Positions 54,846-64,000 of a DNA stretch of 64,000 nucleotides are shown here, in pieces; positions within the stretch are counted from its first letter, which is position 1; each line of letters starts with the position of its first letter. Source of the DNA: Leptospira vanthielii serovar Holland str. Waz Holland = ATCC 700522. Its GTDB lineage: Bacteria; Spirochaetota; Leptospiria; Leptospirales; Leptospiraceae. The notes under the pieces are model-generated. The model was not told the DNA's origin and made no database searches. It worked only from the letters and a program-made list of their open reading frames with translations. Where the stretch lies: assembly GCF_000332455.1 (NCBI RefSeq), contig NZ_AOGY02000042.1:1-64000 (forward strand), written 5' to 3'. A program made the translations under genes and the position numbers.

Positions 54846-56192
54846 TTAAGCCACCCAAGTCCCTGCCATATCTAATTCAAAGAAAGAGTCCACACGAACC
54901 TGACCGAACTGGCCGAGTTTCAAACCCATATCTTCCACATAGACAATTTCATCAATCTCAGGAGCATCTTGGAAACGACGAACGATCGCTCCTTTTTCTA
55001 AAACCTCATCCACAACCGCAGGATAAATTTTTCCAATTCGATTTTGGTGGATGGATTTCAAAGTTTCGAGATAAGCCTCACGAACCAAGTTTACACGGCG
55101 TGCAATTTCTTTGTCTTTGATTTGGCCGTCCATGGTCGCACCTTTTGTTCCCTCTTGAGGAGAATAAGGAAAAAGATTTACCTTTTCCGGTTTCACATCT
55201 TCGACAAAACGAATGATCTCTTCCACATCTTCCATTGTTTCCCCAGGGAAACCAAGGATGAAGGATGTGCGAATTTCCAATTCAGGCCGAAGGTCCCTTG
55301 CTTTTTGGAATAACGATTTGAAGTAAGCGTATTCGCCAGTACGATTCATTGATTTTAAAACAGACTTGGAAACATGTTGTAAAGGGCTTTCCAAATACGG
55401 GGCAATTTTAGGAATTTCTTTATAAAGATCGAGTAACTTTTCTGTTTTTTTGTCTGGGTAAAGATAGAGAAGTCTCAAGAGTTCTAATCCTTCTACATCC
55501 GCAACAGAACGCACCAAATCCAAAAGTTTGTCCGTGTCTTTTCCATAAAACACAGTGTCTTGCGAAACAAGACAAATTTCTTTGGAACCAGCTCTCACGG
55601 CACGTTTTGTTTGTTCTAAAACATCAGAACTTTCTGTATCTCGATACTTTCCTCGTAAATTAGGAATGATACAGAAGTGACAACCTCTGTTACAACCATC
55701 AGAAATTTTTACATAAGAATATGGTTTGGAATAGTTCTCAATTCCCTTACTTGTGACAAGCCTTTCCAAAAGATCGGCATTAAATTCAGTTAGGTCTTTG
55801 AATTCTAGAGGAAAGTTTTTACGTAAAATCTCCCCAGCTTTATCATATTTACCGGTTCCAAAGTGAAGGTCCACTTCCGGAAGGTCGTCGGAAATTTCCT
55901 TTCCGGCACGTTCCGCAAAACAGCCCACAACCACTAACTTTTGTTTGTTCTGTTTTTTGATATCGATGGAATCCAAAATGGTTTGGATGGTTTCTTTGGT
56001 GGCATCTTGGATAAAAGTACAAGTATTGACTAAGTGGAAATCGCTGGCTTCAGGACCGGCCGCAGGAAGAAGGCCTTCCTTCAGTAACGACTGATGCATG
56101 GCCATCGAATCAACGGTATTTTTAGGACAACCGAGAGTCGTGATAAAAAACGACTTCGGTGTCTCTTCGGTTTTTTCCTTAACCTTGGGCAT
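54846..56192 (-). CDS. rimO: Ribosomal protein S12 methylthiotransferase RimO
   Basis: 448 residues: an N-terminal MTTase domain with FFITTLGCPKNTVDS, NTCTFIQDAT and VVGCFAERA (three cluster Cys), a radical-SAM CX3CX2C in DGCNRGCHFCIIPNLRG and a C-terminal TRAM domain. It methylthiolates S12 Asp89 (E. coli numbering). The start overlaps the RodZ-like gene stop by one base. Long and intact; the tRNA MiaB alternative is less likely given the GCPKN motif. Confidence 0.93.
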   Translation of the reverse strand: MPKVKEKTEETPKSFFITTLGCPKNTVDSMAMHQSLLKEGLLPAAGPEASDFHLVNTCTFIQDATKETIQTILDSIDIKKQNKQKLVVVGCFAERAGKEISDDLPEVDLHFGTGKYDKAGEILRKNFPLEFKDLTEFNADLLERLVTSKGIENYSKPYSYVKISDGCNRGCHFCIIPNLRGKYRDTESSDVLEQTKRAVRAGSKEICLVSQDTVFYGKDTDKLLDLVRSVADVEGLELLRLLYLYPDKKTEKLLDLYKEIPKIAPYLESPLQHVSKSVLKSMNRTGEYAYFKSLFQKARDLRPELEIRTSFILGFPGETMEDVEEIIRFVEDVKPEKVNLFPYSPQEGTKGATMDGQIKDKEIARRVNLVREAYLETLKSIHQNRIGKIYPAVVDEVLEKGAIVRRFQDAPEIDEIVYVEDMGLKLGQFGQVRVDSFFELDMAGTWVA

Positions 56193-57292
56193 TATTCGCC
56201 TAACTCTCCAATGATGGACTGAGTAGAATCATAAGGATTTGGTTTGCGGATAAAGATTTTTTTGACAAGTTTTCCTGGTTTTCCAAGAACCGAACGTTCT
56301 TTCCCGTTTTGAACCATCTCCACGGCCCCACCGTCACCCACTTTGATCTCCAGTCTATCCCGAGCTTCTAAGTGTTTGACTTCGCCGGCAGATACCGGTC
56401 CTCGTTCTCCCATCTGACCATCTAACACAAATTCAACATAACTTGGTTTGGAGAAAAAAAGTGTCACTTGGATAGGAACATCGCCTACAGGAGATTTTAC
56501 GGCTGCCCCTTCTCTTTCTTCTTTTAATGTCACAAGGACTTTGGCTGATTTTTCAGTAACGGCTTGCGTCACCACTCGGATGTCTCGACGAAGAGAGGTT
56601 AGTTCCTCAATGCGATATGAAAGGATGGTTTCTTCGCCTTCTGCTGTTTGGAAAAAATATACATTTTTCTCAGGGAAGATATTGAATCCAAGGTTTGCCT
56701 TTCCATTAGAAACACCTTTGATGAACATCTTACACTGTTGGTTGTTTACACTAAAACTCACACCGCGGTCTTCGGTTAAGATAAAAGGAACACTAGCGTT
56801 TTCTGGAACACTTTGCGATACAAAGTTAATCCCAGAAGGAATGTCGGAACTGGCAACGGTTTCTACAGTAGATCCCACTTCTGTAGTTTCCTCATCGATA
56901 GATCCAGATCCTGAGTCTTCAAAACTAATGTAGATGATGTAAGCTGAGATTACAAAAAGAAAAATGGAAACAAGACTTATGATTTTATTGCGATCTAAAC
57001 TAAAAGCAGTGGTGGTCGGACGAGTGAGCTCTTCGAGGGGAGCTTGTGATTCCTCAATTTGTTCCCCACGGTAAAGATTGAGAAGCATTGCTGTGTCTAG
57101 TTTTAAGTAACTTGCATAATTTTTTAGAAAACCAAGGGCAAAGGTTTCTGCAGGGAACTGAGAATAGTCTTCTGTTTCTAAAGCAATGATGTACTTAGCT
57201 GCGATATTTGTTTCTTTGGCTACATCTTTGACGGAAAGTTTTTTATCTTCCCTGGCTTCTCTTATGATTTGACCGACTCGTTTTGTATTCAA
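56192..57292 (-). CDS. RodZ-like HTH membrane protein
   Basis: 366 residues: an N-terminal XRE-type HTH ([20 protein letters not shown]) to about residue 75, a single TM helix ([20 protein letters not shown], about 108-128) and a large periplasmic part with a DUF4115-like beta domain at the end. This is the RodZ layout; RodZ links MreB to wall synthesis and rod shape. It sits between lolA and rimO. Cell-shape function fits a spirochaete, but RodZ orthology is by architecture only. Confidence 0.78.
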   Translation of the reverse strand: MNTKRVGQIIREAREDKKLSVKDVAKETNIAAKYIIALETEDYSQFPAETFALGFLKNYASYLKLDTAMLLNLYRGEQIEESQAPLEELTRPTTTAFSLDRNKIISLVSIFLFVISAYIIYISFEDSGSGSIDEETTEVGSTVETVASSDIPSGINFVSQSVPENASVPFILTEDRGVSFSVNNQQCKMFIKGVSNGKANLGFNIFPEKNVYFFQTAEGEETILSYRIEELTSLRRDIRVVTQAVTEKSAKVLVTLKEEREGAAVKSPVGDVPIQVTLFFSKPSYVEFVLDGQMGERGPVSAGEVKHLEARDRLEIKVGDGGAVEMVQNGKERSVLGKPGKLVKKIFIRKPNPYDSTQSIIGELGE

Positions 57293-57309
57293 AATGATAT
57301 CCTCTTTGC

Positions 57310-58011
57310 TTAGTTCTCGGATACAAGTGGGTTGTTTACAATTTTGGCGTTCCCACTCATGTGGAAATTGAAAACTCCATCTTGGATTTCTTCAGAAAAA
57401 TTAATATTGGAAAATGAAATGGTGGTTACTTTCCCACGACCATCGGTAGCCACTGCTTTTTTGATTAAGTAAGATTCGGAATCTACAAAGAGTTTCATCT
57501 TTTCAAATCCACCAATCTTTTCTCTTTGGTCGAGATCCAAAACAAAGTATTTGGCCGCGTCCCCCATAGAACGAGGTTGTTCGATGGTATCAAATTTATA
57601 ATGGTATTTACGAAAAAGACGGTTCAGGCCATCGGGACTGTTTGTGGTAAAAATGGGACCCGAAGTGTTTTTACGATCGAGTGTTAAATCCTGTTTTCCC
57701 ACAGCACCTAACCTCTTAATAAAGATATGAAGAGTTTTTCCATCAGAAACAATTTCGTCCCCTTCCGGTTCTGCGAAGTTGTATCTAATTTTGCCGGGAC
57801 GTTTGTAGAAACATTTCCCGCGCATCTGTTTTTCCTTTTTGTTGTCTTCTGTTTTAATGAGAAAATCAGCCGAATAGGAATTGATATCGCTAAAGTTTTT
57901 CTTTATCTTTTTGACAACTTCCGAAGGTGAGTGCCAATTGTGAGCCGGACTTGTTTGGGCACCGAGAGTCGTCCCAAATACAAGTAAAAAAGATCCGATC
58001 CATACTTTCAT
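57310..58011 (-). CDS. lolA: Outer-membrane lipoprotein carrier LolA-like
   Basis: About 233 residues from ATG 58011 ([20 protein letters not shown], a signal peptide); an in-frame upstream start at 58104 would run inside ftsK and is rejected. The LolA beta-barrel pattern is visible: [46 protein letters not shown] and [19 protein letters not shown]. It carries lipoproteins across the periplasm, important in lipoprotein-rich leptospires. It starts 40 bases after the ftsK stop. Confidence 0.85.
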   Translation of the reverse strand: MKVWIGSFLLVFGTTLGAQTSPAHNWHSPSEVVKKIKKNFSDINSYSADFLIKTEDNKKEKQMRGKCFYKRPGKIRYNFAEPEGDEIVSDGKTLHIFIKRLGAVGKQDLTLDRKNTSGPIFTTNSPDGLNRLFRKYHYKFDTIEQPRSMGDAAKYFVLDLDQREKIGGFEKMKLFVDSESYLIKKAVATDGRGKVTTISFSNINFSEEIQDGVFNFHMSGNAKIVNNPLVSEN

Positions 58012-58051
58012 AGTTTCCCAGTTTTTCAGACAAAGTTCTCTTGTCGATGAT

Positions 58052-61051
58052 TTACGCTGAACGCAGGATTTCCCGAGGTTTGGCCCCGATTTGTGGGGAA
58101 ACATATCCCCGCATTTCCATAAGTTCCATAAGCCTTGCGGCTTTGTTGTAACCGATTCTCATTCGGCGTTGGAGGTAACTGGCACTGGCTTTTTTTTCGG
58201 TGACAACGATATTCCAAGCCTCGTCAAAAAGTTCTTCATCTTCATCGGAAGCCATTTCGACGTTTGTTTCATCCTCCCAATTCATTTCCACATACGCAGG
58301 AGCCCCTTGTTTTTTGGCCTCTTCCACAATGGACTCAATTTCTTTCTCTTCGATAAAGGGAGCTTGGATTCTTTGGAGGTCACTCGATGTCGGAGACCTG
58401 TACAAAAAGTCTCCTTTTCCAAGAAGGGTTTCGGCCCCGCTTGTATCCAGAATGGTTCTAGAATCCGTTTTTTGTGCCACTTGGAAGGCCACCCTTGCCG
58501 GGCAGTTCGCTTTGATGACACCAGTGATCACATCCACCGAAGGCCTTTGGGTTGCCATCACCAGATGGATCCCGACCGCTCTTGCTTTTTGAGAAATCCT
58601 TTGGATTTGTTCCTCGAGATCTTTTCCCGAAACCATCATAAGATCCGCAAGTTCGTCAATAAAGATCACTATGTACGGAAGTTTTTGGAACCCTTTGGCA
58701 TGGGCATACTCATCCACTTTTTCATTAAAGCTTTTGAAGTCCCTACTTTTCAATTGGGAGATCATTTGGTAACGACTTTCCATTTCTTGGATGGCCCAAG
58801 AAAGTGCCTTCGTTGCTTTTTTTGGATCGGTAATCACTGGCATAAGAAGGTGAGGAATGCCTTCATACAGAGTCATCTCCACCATTTTCGGGTCGATCAT
58901 GATGAAGCGCACTTCTTCTGGGGAACGAGTGCAGATAAGACTTGTGATCATCGCATTGATACTCACTGACTTTCCAGAACCAGTTGTTCCTGCCACAAGT
59001 AAGTGAGGAAGTTTAGCAATATCAATCATCACAAGTTTTCCAGAGATGTCTTTTCCAATACAGATCGATAAGTCTTTGGCTTTGTGTTGGAGGATGGTGT
59101 CTTTTAGAATTTCCGACAAAAACACATCTTCTCTGATTCGGTTCGGAACCTCAATCCCGATGGAAGCCTTACCTGGAATCGGTGCCACAATCCGAATGTT
59201 TTTTACCTCGAGATAGGCCCTAATTTCATCCGAAAGAGATACGATACGGTTGAGTTTGATTCCATTCGGAATGGTGATCTCATAACGCGTGATAATTGGT
59301 CCTCTTTCTTTGGTAACGACCTTCGACTCAATTCCAAAATGTCCAGTCGACTCTTCAATTTTACGAGAGATAAGATCTAGTTCGGAATCATTTTTTAGGA
59401 TATTGGCCACAGGCACTTGGTGAGAAACAAGAAGTCTTGGAGAAATATAATACTTTCCTTTCTTTAATTTAGGTTTCGGAACCATGGAGCCAAACATCAG
59501 TTCTTGTTGTTCTACCTTTGGTTCTAGTTTTTTCTTACCGAAATTTCCAGAACTTAGATTGGAACGAACGAGGGGTGAGGCCTCTTCCACGGCCAAAGTT
59601 TCGAGAGTTTCTTCTTCAAACTCTTCGGAACGAGAATCCACTTCTTCTGGTGATTCATCATTTTCACCATTTTCACTCGCATCCCAACCGGTTTCTTCCA
59701 CAAGGGAAAGACGCACCGATTCGGGAATTTGGATGGCTTCTGTTTTCGAGAGAACTTCCTCCTCCTCTTCTGAAGAAGTCAGTAGGTCCGGTGATGATTC
59801 CAAGGCTTCTGAATCATCCTCTTCCGATTCATAGTCCTCCGTTTCCTCTTCATAAAAATCAACGGGTGAAGACAAACCGGAAGTTTTGAAAACTGGGTTT
59901 TGTCCACCAAACGGAAGTTTGATAGGGTCTAGTTTGGGAAGTTCTAGTTCATTTAAGTCTGCAACTCTGTCTACTTTCGGTTTCCATTTGGCTTCTGGAA
60001 ATTGAAATAGAATTTTGGATTCACGCACACTTTCCCTTTCTTCCAATTCTTCATTGAGTCGTCTGTTGTCCGTTAGCCTCAGTTTCGAAATTAAGATTTC
60101 GTTTCTTTCCACTTCCGCAAGAGAATCCAACTTTGATTCTGATTTTTGGAAACGAAATACCTTTTCAGACGCATCAAAAAAACCTTCAAATTTTGCTGCA
60201 TTGCGGTAACGAACCGATTGTGTTTTGGGATTGGAAACTTTCGAAATAGAAAAATCATCTCTTTCATTTGATTGTTTTTCTTCGTTTCTGAAACGATCCA
60301 AATCCATTCCGGCTCTTTGTGTTTTCCGCCCCAATTTTTCATCGGCAACCACATTCCAGAAATGATTGGCAATGTCTTCTTTGGATTCTTCTTCCGTTTG
60401 GACAGAAAACCATTGTTTGCTTCGAATTTCATCCACCGGCGCACGACGAGTGGAAACAACAGAATCCAAAAAACTGGGAAGTCGGAGATGTGGGAGTTCT
60501 CTTTGGCCTCCCATCAATCGATAAATTCCATTGGAATATTTATGAATCGCATCAAAAGTAAAAGACCAAGCCCCATCCTCAAGCCAGATCACGGCAAAGT
60601 ATAAGTATAAAAAGAATACGACGAGGATACGCCCAGTCTCTCCAAAAAGATAAGAAAAAACCCAAGAGAAAAATTGACCGAGAATCCCACCACTGTCCCC
60701 TATGTGACCAAGGGGGGTTTCGAGTAGATTCAAACTCACAGTTGTTGCCACAAGAAACAAAGGAAAAAAGAGAGCTTTGCCAAGCCTATCAAAGTCCGGA
60801 TTTCGTAGTGAAAGAACACCTAACATCAAAACAAAACCCGCAAATAAGAAGGAAGATTTTCCAAAAAGATAAAGGAGGGTGAAGGCGATGTAATGCCCGA
60901 GCCTTCCAAACCAATTGAATAGCGACCCATCCTCTCCTTCCTGAAAAGAAAAGAGAGAGAGAAGTAAAAACACACCGGAAAATACTAATAGATAGGGAAG
61001 GAAGTCTTTACGTGGCAAAGTCCATTCCCATACGGATTTTTTAGGGTCCAT
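58052..61051 (-). CDS. ftsK: DNA translocase FtsK/SpoIIIE
   Basis: 999 residues: four N-terminal TM helices (to about residue 165), a long acidic Ser/Glu-rich linker (about 220-520, with [15 protein letters not shown]), the motor with Walker [17 protein letters not shown] and Walker [15 protein letters not shown], and a C-terminal winged-helix gamma domain ([20 protein letters not shown]). It pumps DNA at the division septum. The gamma domain would read KOPS-type sequences. It is followed by lolA on the same strand. Confidence 0.95.
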   Translation of the reverse strand: MDPKKSVWEWTLPRKDFLPYLLVFSGVFLLLSLFSFQEGEDGSLFNWFGRLGHYIAFTLLYLFGKSSFLFAGFVLMLGVLSLRNPDFDRLGKALFFPLFLVATTVSLNLLETPLGHIGDSGGILGQFFSWVFSYLFGETGRILVVFFLYLYFAVIWLEDGAWSFTFDAIHKYSNGIYRLMGGQRELPHLRLPSFLDSVVSTRRAPVDEIRSKQWFSVQTEEESKEDIANHFWNVVADEKLGRKTQRAGMDLDRFRNEEKQSNERDDFSISKVSNPKTQSVRYRNAAKFEGFFDASEKVFRFQKSESKLDSLAEVERNEILISKLRLTDNRRLNEELEERESVRESKILFQFPEAKWKPKVDRVADLNELELPKLDPIKLPFGGQNPVFKTSGLSSPVDFYEEETEDYESEEDDSEALESSPDLLTSSEEEEEVLSKTEAIQIPESVRLSLVEETGWDASENGENDESPEEVDSRSEEFEEETLETLAVEEASPLVRSNLSSGNFGKKKLEPKVEQQELMFGSMVPKPKLKKGKYYISPRLLVSHQVPVANILKNDSELDLISRKIEESTGHFGIESKVVTKERGPIITRYEITIPNGIKLNRIVSLSDEIRAYLEVKNIRIVAPIPGKASIGIEVPNRIREDVFLSEILKDTILQHKAKDLSICIGKDISGKLVMIDIAKLPHLLVAGTTGSGKSVSINAMITSLICTRSPEEVRFIMIDPKMVEMTLYEGIPHLLMPVITDPKKATKALSWAIQEMESRYQMISQLKSRDFKSFNEKVDEYAHAKGFQKLPYIVIFIDELADLMMVSGKDLEEQIQRISQKARAVGIHLVMATQRPSVDVITGVIKANCPARVAFQVAQKTDSRTILDTSGAETLLGKGDFLYRSPTSSDLQRIQAPFIEEKEIESIVEEAKKQGAPAYVEMNWEDETNVEMASDEDEELFDEAWNIVVTEKKASASYLQRRMRIGYNKAARLMELMEMRGYVSPQIGAKPREILRSA

Positions 61052-61128
61052 ACGGGAAATATCGGCCGGTTTTGAGACATAGATAGAAAAAAAATGGAAG
61101 CCGAAATACAGAACTTAAAGGTAGAATT

Positions 61129-61626
61129 TTACCCCTTAAAGTTCGTAAAATTGGCGTCAAAATTGAAATTTGCGTTCCGAATGGCTGCCATTACCTCTTG
61201 TAAATCATCCTTTTTTTTGCCCACAACCCGAACCGATTCGCCCTGGATGGTGGCCTGGACTTTCAATTTTTGGTCTTTGATGAGGGTTGTGATTTGTCTC
61301 GTTTGTTCTTTGTCCAAACCGTTTTGAATCTTTACCTTTTGGCGGACCGTCTGTCCTGTAGCTGGCTCAATTTTGGACTCAAAATCAAAGGCTTTGAGGC
61401 TAATTCCCCTTTTGGCCATTTTGGTCGTTAGGACATCGATCACTTGTTTCAGTTTGATCTCATTTTCCGAGGTCAAAACCAAGGTATCTTCGGTGAGTTT
61501 GATCTCGGAATTGGAACCCTTAAAATCAAATCTGGTTTGGATTTCGGTCATGGCTTGGGCCACGGCATTTTGTAATTCCGGTCTTTCGATTTTTGATACA
61601 ATGTCAAATGATGGATCTTGTGCCAT
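61129..61626 (-). CDS. YajQ-family nucleotide-binding protein
   Basis: 165 residues, the usual size, with DPSFDIVSKIERPELQNAV, IQTRFDFKGSNSEI and the C-terminal EVMAAIRNANFNFDANFTNF. YajQ proteins have a duplicated RNA-binding-like fold; some bind c-di-GMP and control transcription. It lies between alaS and ftsK, with short gaps. Given PilZ proteins in the window, a signalling role is possible but not shown. Confidence 0.9.
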   Translation of the reverse strand: MAQDPSFDIVSKIERPELQNAVAQAMTEIQTRFDFKGSNSEIKLTEDTLVLTSENEIKLKQVIDVLTTKMAKRGISLKAFDFESKIEPATGQTVRQKVKIQNGLDKEQTRQITTLIKDQKLKVQATIQGESVRVVGKKKDDLQEVMAAIRNANFNFDANFTNFKG

Positions 61627-61649
61627 ACATTCCTCCTAACTCTTTCCTA

Positions 61650-64000
61650 TTATCCTAAACTCTTTTTGGCAAGTCCCAATGCAAATTCCAAAGCGGACTT
61701 TAGGTTTTCTGGTTTTTTACCACCACCTTGCGCCATATCTGGTCTCCCACCACCTTTCCCATCTAACAAAACTAAGGTTTCTTTCAAAAGATCTCCACAG
61801 TGGATTCCTCTTTCATTGAGTACCTTATTGCACATAAAAACAAGGGAACTTGTGTCACCCTCTACCGATCCAAATAGACAAAGGATTTCTGGTTCTTTGG
61901 CTTTGAGGCTATCGGCCAAATCCTTTAGGGACTTGGCGTCTACAGAAGTGAAAACTTCAGTCACCACTTTTCCCTTGGACAAAGAAACTGCCTTTTTCAG
62001 AAGTCCATCCACAAGTTCCGGATTCATTTGGAAACTGAGTTGTTCCTTCTTCTTTTTGGCTTTAAACAGGGCACTGGATTTTTCTTCGAGTTCCGTCTCC
62101 AAATTTTCGCGTAATTTACGCAAAAATTCTACCGCAGCATTCCCTTTTTTGGAAAATAAACTCTGAAGGTCTTCGGGGGCAGGAACCTCTGTAGAAATTC
62201 CAAATTCTTTTAGATCACCAAACGTTTCTTTGGCGTTTAAGTTATGGGTTTCTACTTTTGCAGCCAAGGTTTGAAACTGGGACAAAAAATATTCGATGAC
62301 CGCTTCGCCACAAATCGCTTCTACCCTTCTATTTCCCGCACCGGGACTTCCTTCTTTGATGATGGCAAAATATCCAATTTCTTTTGTGTTAGAAACATGA
62401 GTTCCTCCGCAGAATTCTTTGGATTTATCGCCCATAGAAATCACACGAACCAAATTTCCATACTTCTCATCAAACATAGACAAAGCACCGGACTGTTTTG
62501 CGGCATCAATATCTAAAACTTCTGTTTTCACTGAGATCTGTGCATTCACGGCATCGTTCACATCTTTTTCGATGGAGACAATTTCTTCTTCCGAAAGAGC
62601 CTTAGGATGGGAAAAATCAAAACGTAGATAATCAGAAGAAACAATCGAACCTTTTTGAGCCACATGGTTCCCTAGAATGCGACGGAGTGCCCCATTTAAC
62701 AAGTGTGTGCCGGAATGGTGATTGGCTAAGTTTTGCCGACGTCCCGTATCAATTTCCGCTTCGATTAAATCACCAACAGAAATATTGCCTTTTAGAATCA
62801 CACCGAGATGGAGGAAGGTTTCGTTTTCTTTTTGGGTGTCCTGGACTTGGAACTGGAAACCTTCTTTTTTTAGATAACCCCAGTCTCCAATCTGACCACC
62901 ACCCTCTGCATAAAACGGGGTTTGATCCAAGACCACAACCGCTTCCTCTCCTTGTTTTGCCGAAGCCACAGACTTACCGTCTACAAAGAGATAGATTACT
63001 TTTGCCGAGGTTTTTGCGGCAGTGTATCCCAAAAATTCTGTTTTGAGTTCGGGACTTGCCGAAAGACCAGTTAGGTATTGGACTTTTTTTCCTTTCCAAC
63101 TAGCACGGGAAAGGTCACGGTCTTTTTCTAGTTCTTCTTCAAATCCTTTGTCATCAAAACCAAATCCCCGATCCTCTACAAGTTCCTTGGTCATCTCACG
63201 AGGAAACCCGTAAGTGGAATACAACCGAAAACCTTCTTTCCCGGTAACAACAGTTTGGTTGTTTGATTTTAAATGATCCAAAAGGGATTCTAATTCTTCG
63301 AGTCCTACTTCTAAGGTATGAAGGAAAAGGTCCTCTTCTTTTTTTAAGATGGATTCAATGTCTTTCGCTTTGTCTTTCAGTTCTGGATACCGAACCGAAT
63401 ACAAATCCTTTAGAGTAGGAATGAGTTTGTATAAAAACGGTTCGTGGATTCCGAGTTTTCTTGCGAAGAGTGATGCCCGACGAATGAGACGTCTTATCAC
63501 ATACCCACGTCCCGTGCGGTCAGGATAGATTCCGTCACCAAGCGAAAAGAATACGGAACGAGAATGATCCGTAATCACTCGAAAAGATTGTTTTGTGGAT
63601 TCGTCGTAAGTTTTGCCGGAAAGTGATTCAATTTTTCGAATGATGGATTTTAATTCATCTGTATCATAGACCGAATCCACTTCTTGTAATAACATGGCCA
63701 CTCGTTCCAGTCCAGAACCTGTATCAATTCCGGTTTGTTTTAAAGGAAGGAGTTCCCCGGAAACCGTTTGGTTAAATTGGTTAAATACTAAATTCCAATA
63801 TTCTAAATAACGATCACAATCACATCCTGGTTTACAATTTGGATTGTTTCCACAATTCGGACCACCTTTTTCGGGACCACGGTCCAAATACAATTCCGAA
63901 CATGGACCACAAGCCCCGCTATCTCCCGCAGGTCCCCAAAAATTATCTTTTTTTCCGAGCCGAACAATCCGTTCTTCTGGAATGCCCGCATCCATCCAAA
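61650..64000 (-). CDS. alaS: Alanyl-tRNA synthetase, 5' end beyond the window
   Basis: At least 782 residues; the frame continues off the right edge, so roughly the first 130-150 residues are missing. Seen are [20 protein letters not shown] from the catalytic domain, the editing domain with zinc-site HHSGTHLL and [13 protein letters not shown], and the C-terminal [20 protein letters not shown] (DHHA1). It charges tRNA-Ala. Next on the strand is yajQ, 23 bases away. Confidence 0.96.
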   Translation of the reverse strand, partial: WMDAGIPEERIVRLGKKDNFWGPAGDSGACGPCSELYLDRGPEKGGPNCGNNPNCKPGCDCDRYLEYWNLVFNQFNQTVSGELLPLKQTGIDTGSGLERVAMLLQEVDSVYDTDELKSIIRKIESLSGKTYDESTKQSFRVITDHSRSVFFSLGDGIYPDRTGRGYVIRRLIRRASLFARKLGIHEPFLYKLIPTLKDLYSVRYPELKDKAKDIESILKKEEDLFLHTLEVGLEELESLLDHLKSNNQTVVTGKEGFRLYSTYGFPREMTKELVEDRGFGFDDKGFEEELEKDRDLSRASWKGKKVQYLTGLSASPELKTEFLGYTAAKTSAKVIYLFVDGKSVASAKQGEEAVVVLDQTPFYAEGGGQIGDWGYLKKEGFQFQVQDTQKENETFLHLGVILKGNISVGDLIEAEIDTGRRQNLANHHSGTHLLNGALRRILGNHVAQKGSIVSSDYLRFDFSHPKALSEEEIVSIEKDVNDAVNAQISVKTEVLDIDAAKQSGALSMFDEKYGNLVRVISMGDKSKEFCGGTHVSNTKEIGYFAIIKEGSPGAGNRRVEAICGEAVIEYFLSQFQTLAAKVETHNLNAKETFGDLKEFGISTEVPAPEDLQSLFSKKGNAAVEFLRKLRENLETELEEKSSALFKAKKKKEQLSFQMNPELVDGLLKKAVSLSKGKVVTEVFTSVDAKSLKDLADSLKAKEPEILCLFGSVEGDTSSLVFMCNKVLNERGIHCGDLLKETLVLLDGKGGGRPDMAQGGGKKPENLKSALEFALGLAKKSLG

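Noticed and set aside
58012..58104. Longer N-terminus for LolA
   Set aside because: It runs inside ftsK and would hide the clear signal peptide that starts at 58011.
61094..62166. Plus-strand frames opposite yajQ and alaS
   Set aside because: Both are complement shadows of well-supported minus-strand genes.
1..64000. CRISPR arrays or prophage modules
   Set aside because: No regularly spaced direct repeats and no phage structural genes were seen.

Overview
The window looks like a stretch of a Leptospira chromosome. The grounds are a short SMC protein, lone leptospiral-type secreted proteins, a bactofilin/M23 peptidase pair beside a class A PBP, an S12 methylthiotransferase/pgsA/trpD/sec gene run, and A/T-leaning coding sequence with frequent TTG and GTG starts. 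This is an inference from gene content; no rRNA or species marker is present.

Region 1 (1-10186) is an accessory, decaying, visibly more A/T-rich region that ends exactly at a tRNA-Leu(UAG) gene. It holds a HigBA-type toxin-antitoxin pair whose toxin frame is broken, a highly structured attC-like repeat, the C-terminal remnant of an unknown gene, a complete IS3-family element (1079-2322), and a two-domain (condensation-adenylation) NRPS gene cut by the end of that element. These are followed by broken kelch-like, TPR-like and lipoprotein genes, one intact membrane protein and a frameshifted IS1595-like transposase.

Region 2 (10187-29573) is core-like. It has two tandem cyclic-nucleotide-binding proteins and a PilZ protein, ispD and lysA, a zinc-phospholipase-C-like protein, then a cell-wall/shape block (class A PBP, bactofilin, LysM-M23 peptidase). 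After these come a DUF900 lipoprotein hydrolase, an AraC regulator, a DUF962 protein, malQ and a class I fructose-bisphosphate aldolase, a two-component system, a secreted helical protein and a PAS/GAF/SpoIIE phosphatase.

Region 3 (29574-47353) contains glnA behind a good sigma-54 promoter and ahead of a strong terminator, tRNA-Met, a Cys-rich secreted protein, smc, and a DUF115 protein. It continues with a tightly packed minus-strand set (MoxR-like AAA+ protein, VWA-like protein, smpB, der, plsY, conserved protein), then an aminotransferase, prepilin peptidase, pdxH, ribBA and a STAS protein.

Region 4 (47350-64000) is one long minus-strand run: alaS (cut by the window edge), yajQ, ftsK, lolA, a RodZ-like protein, rimO, pgsA, trpD, yajC, an uncharacterised secreted protein, secD, secF, ribD and ribE. 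It couples translation, envelope biogenesis, protein export and flavin synthesis.

The most unusual signals are these: the AAA+ gene and the VWA gene appear joined by a -1 frame change at an A9 run, with no usual start codon for the upstream VWA coding sequence; the NRPS stop codon is supplied by an IS terminal repeat; an attC-like element separates a gene remnant from a toxin-antitoxin pair; SMC has no visible hinge; glutamine synthetase carries Phe in place of the adenylylated Tyr; and A-run frameshifts recur that would each be mended by one extra A.
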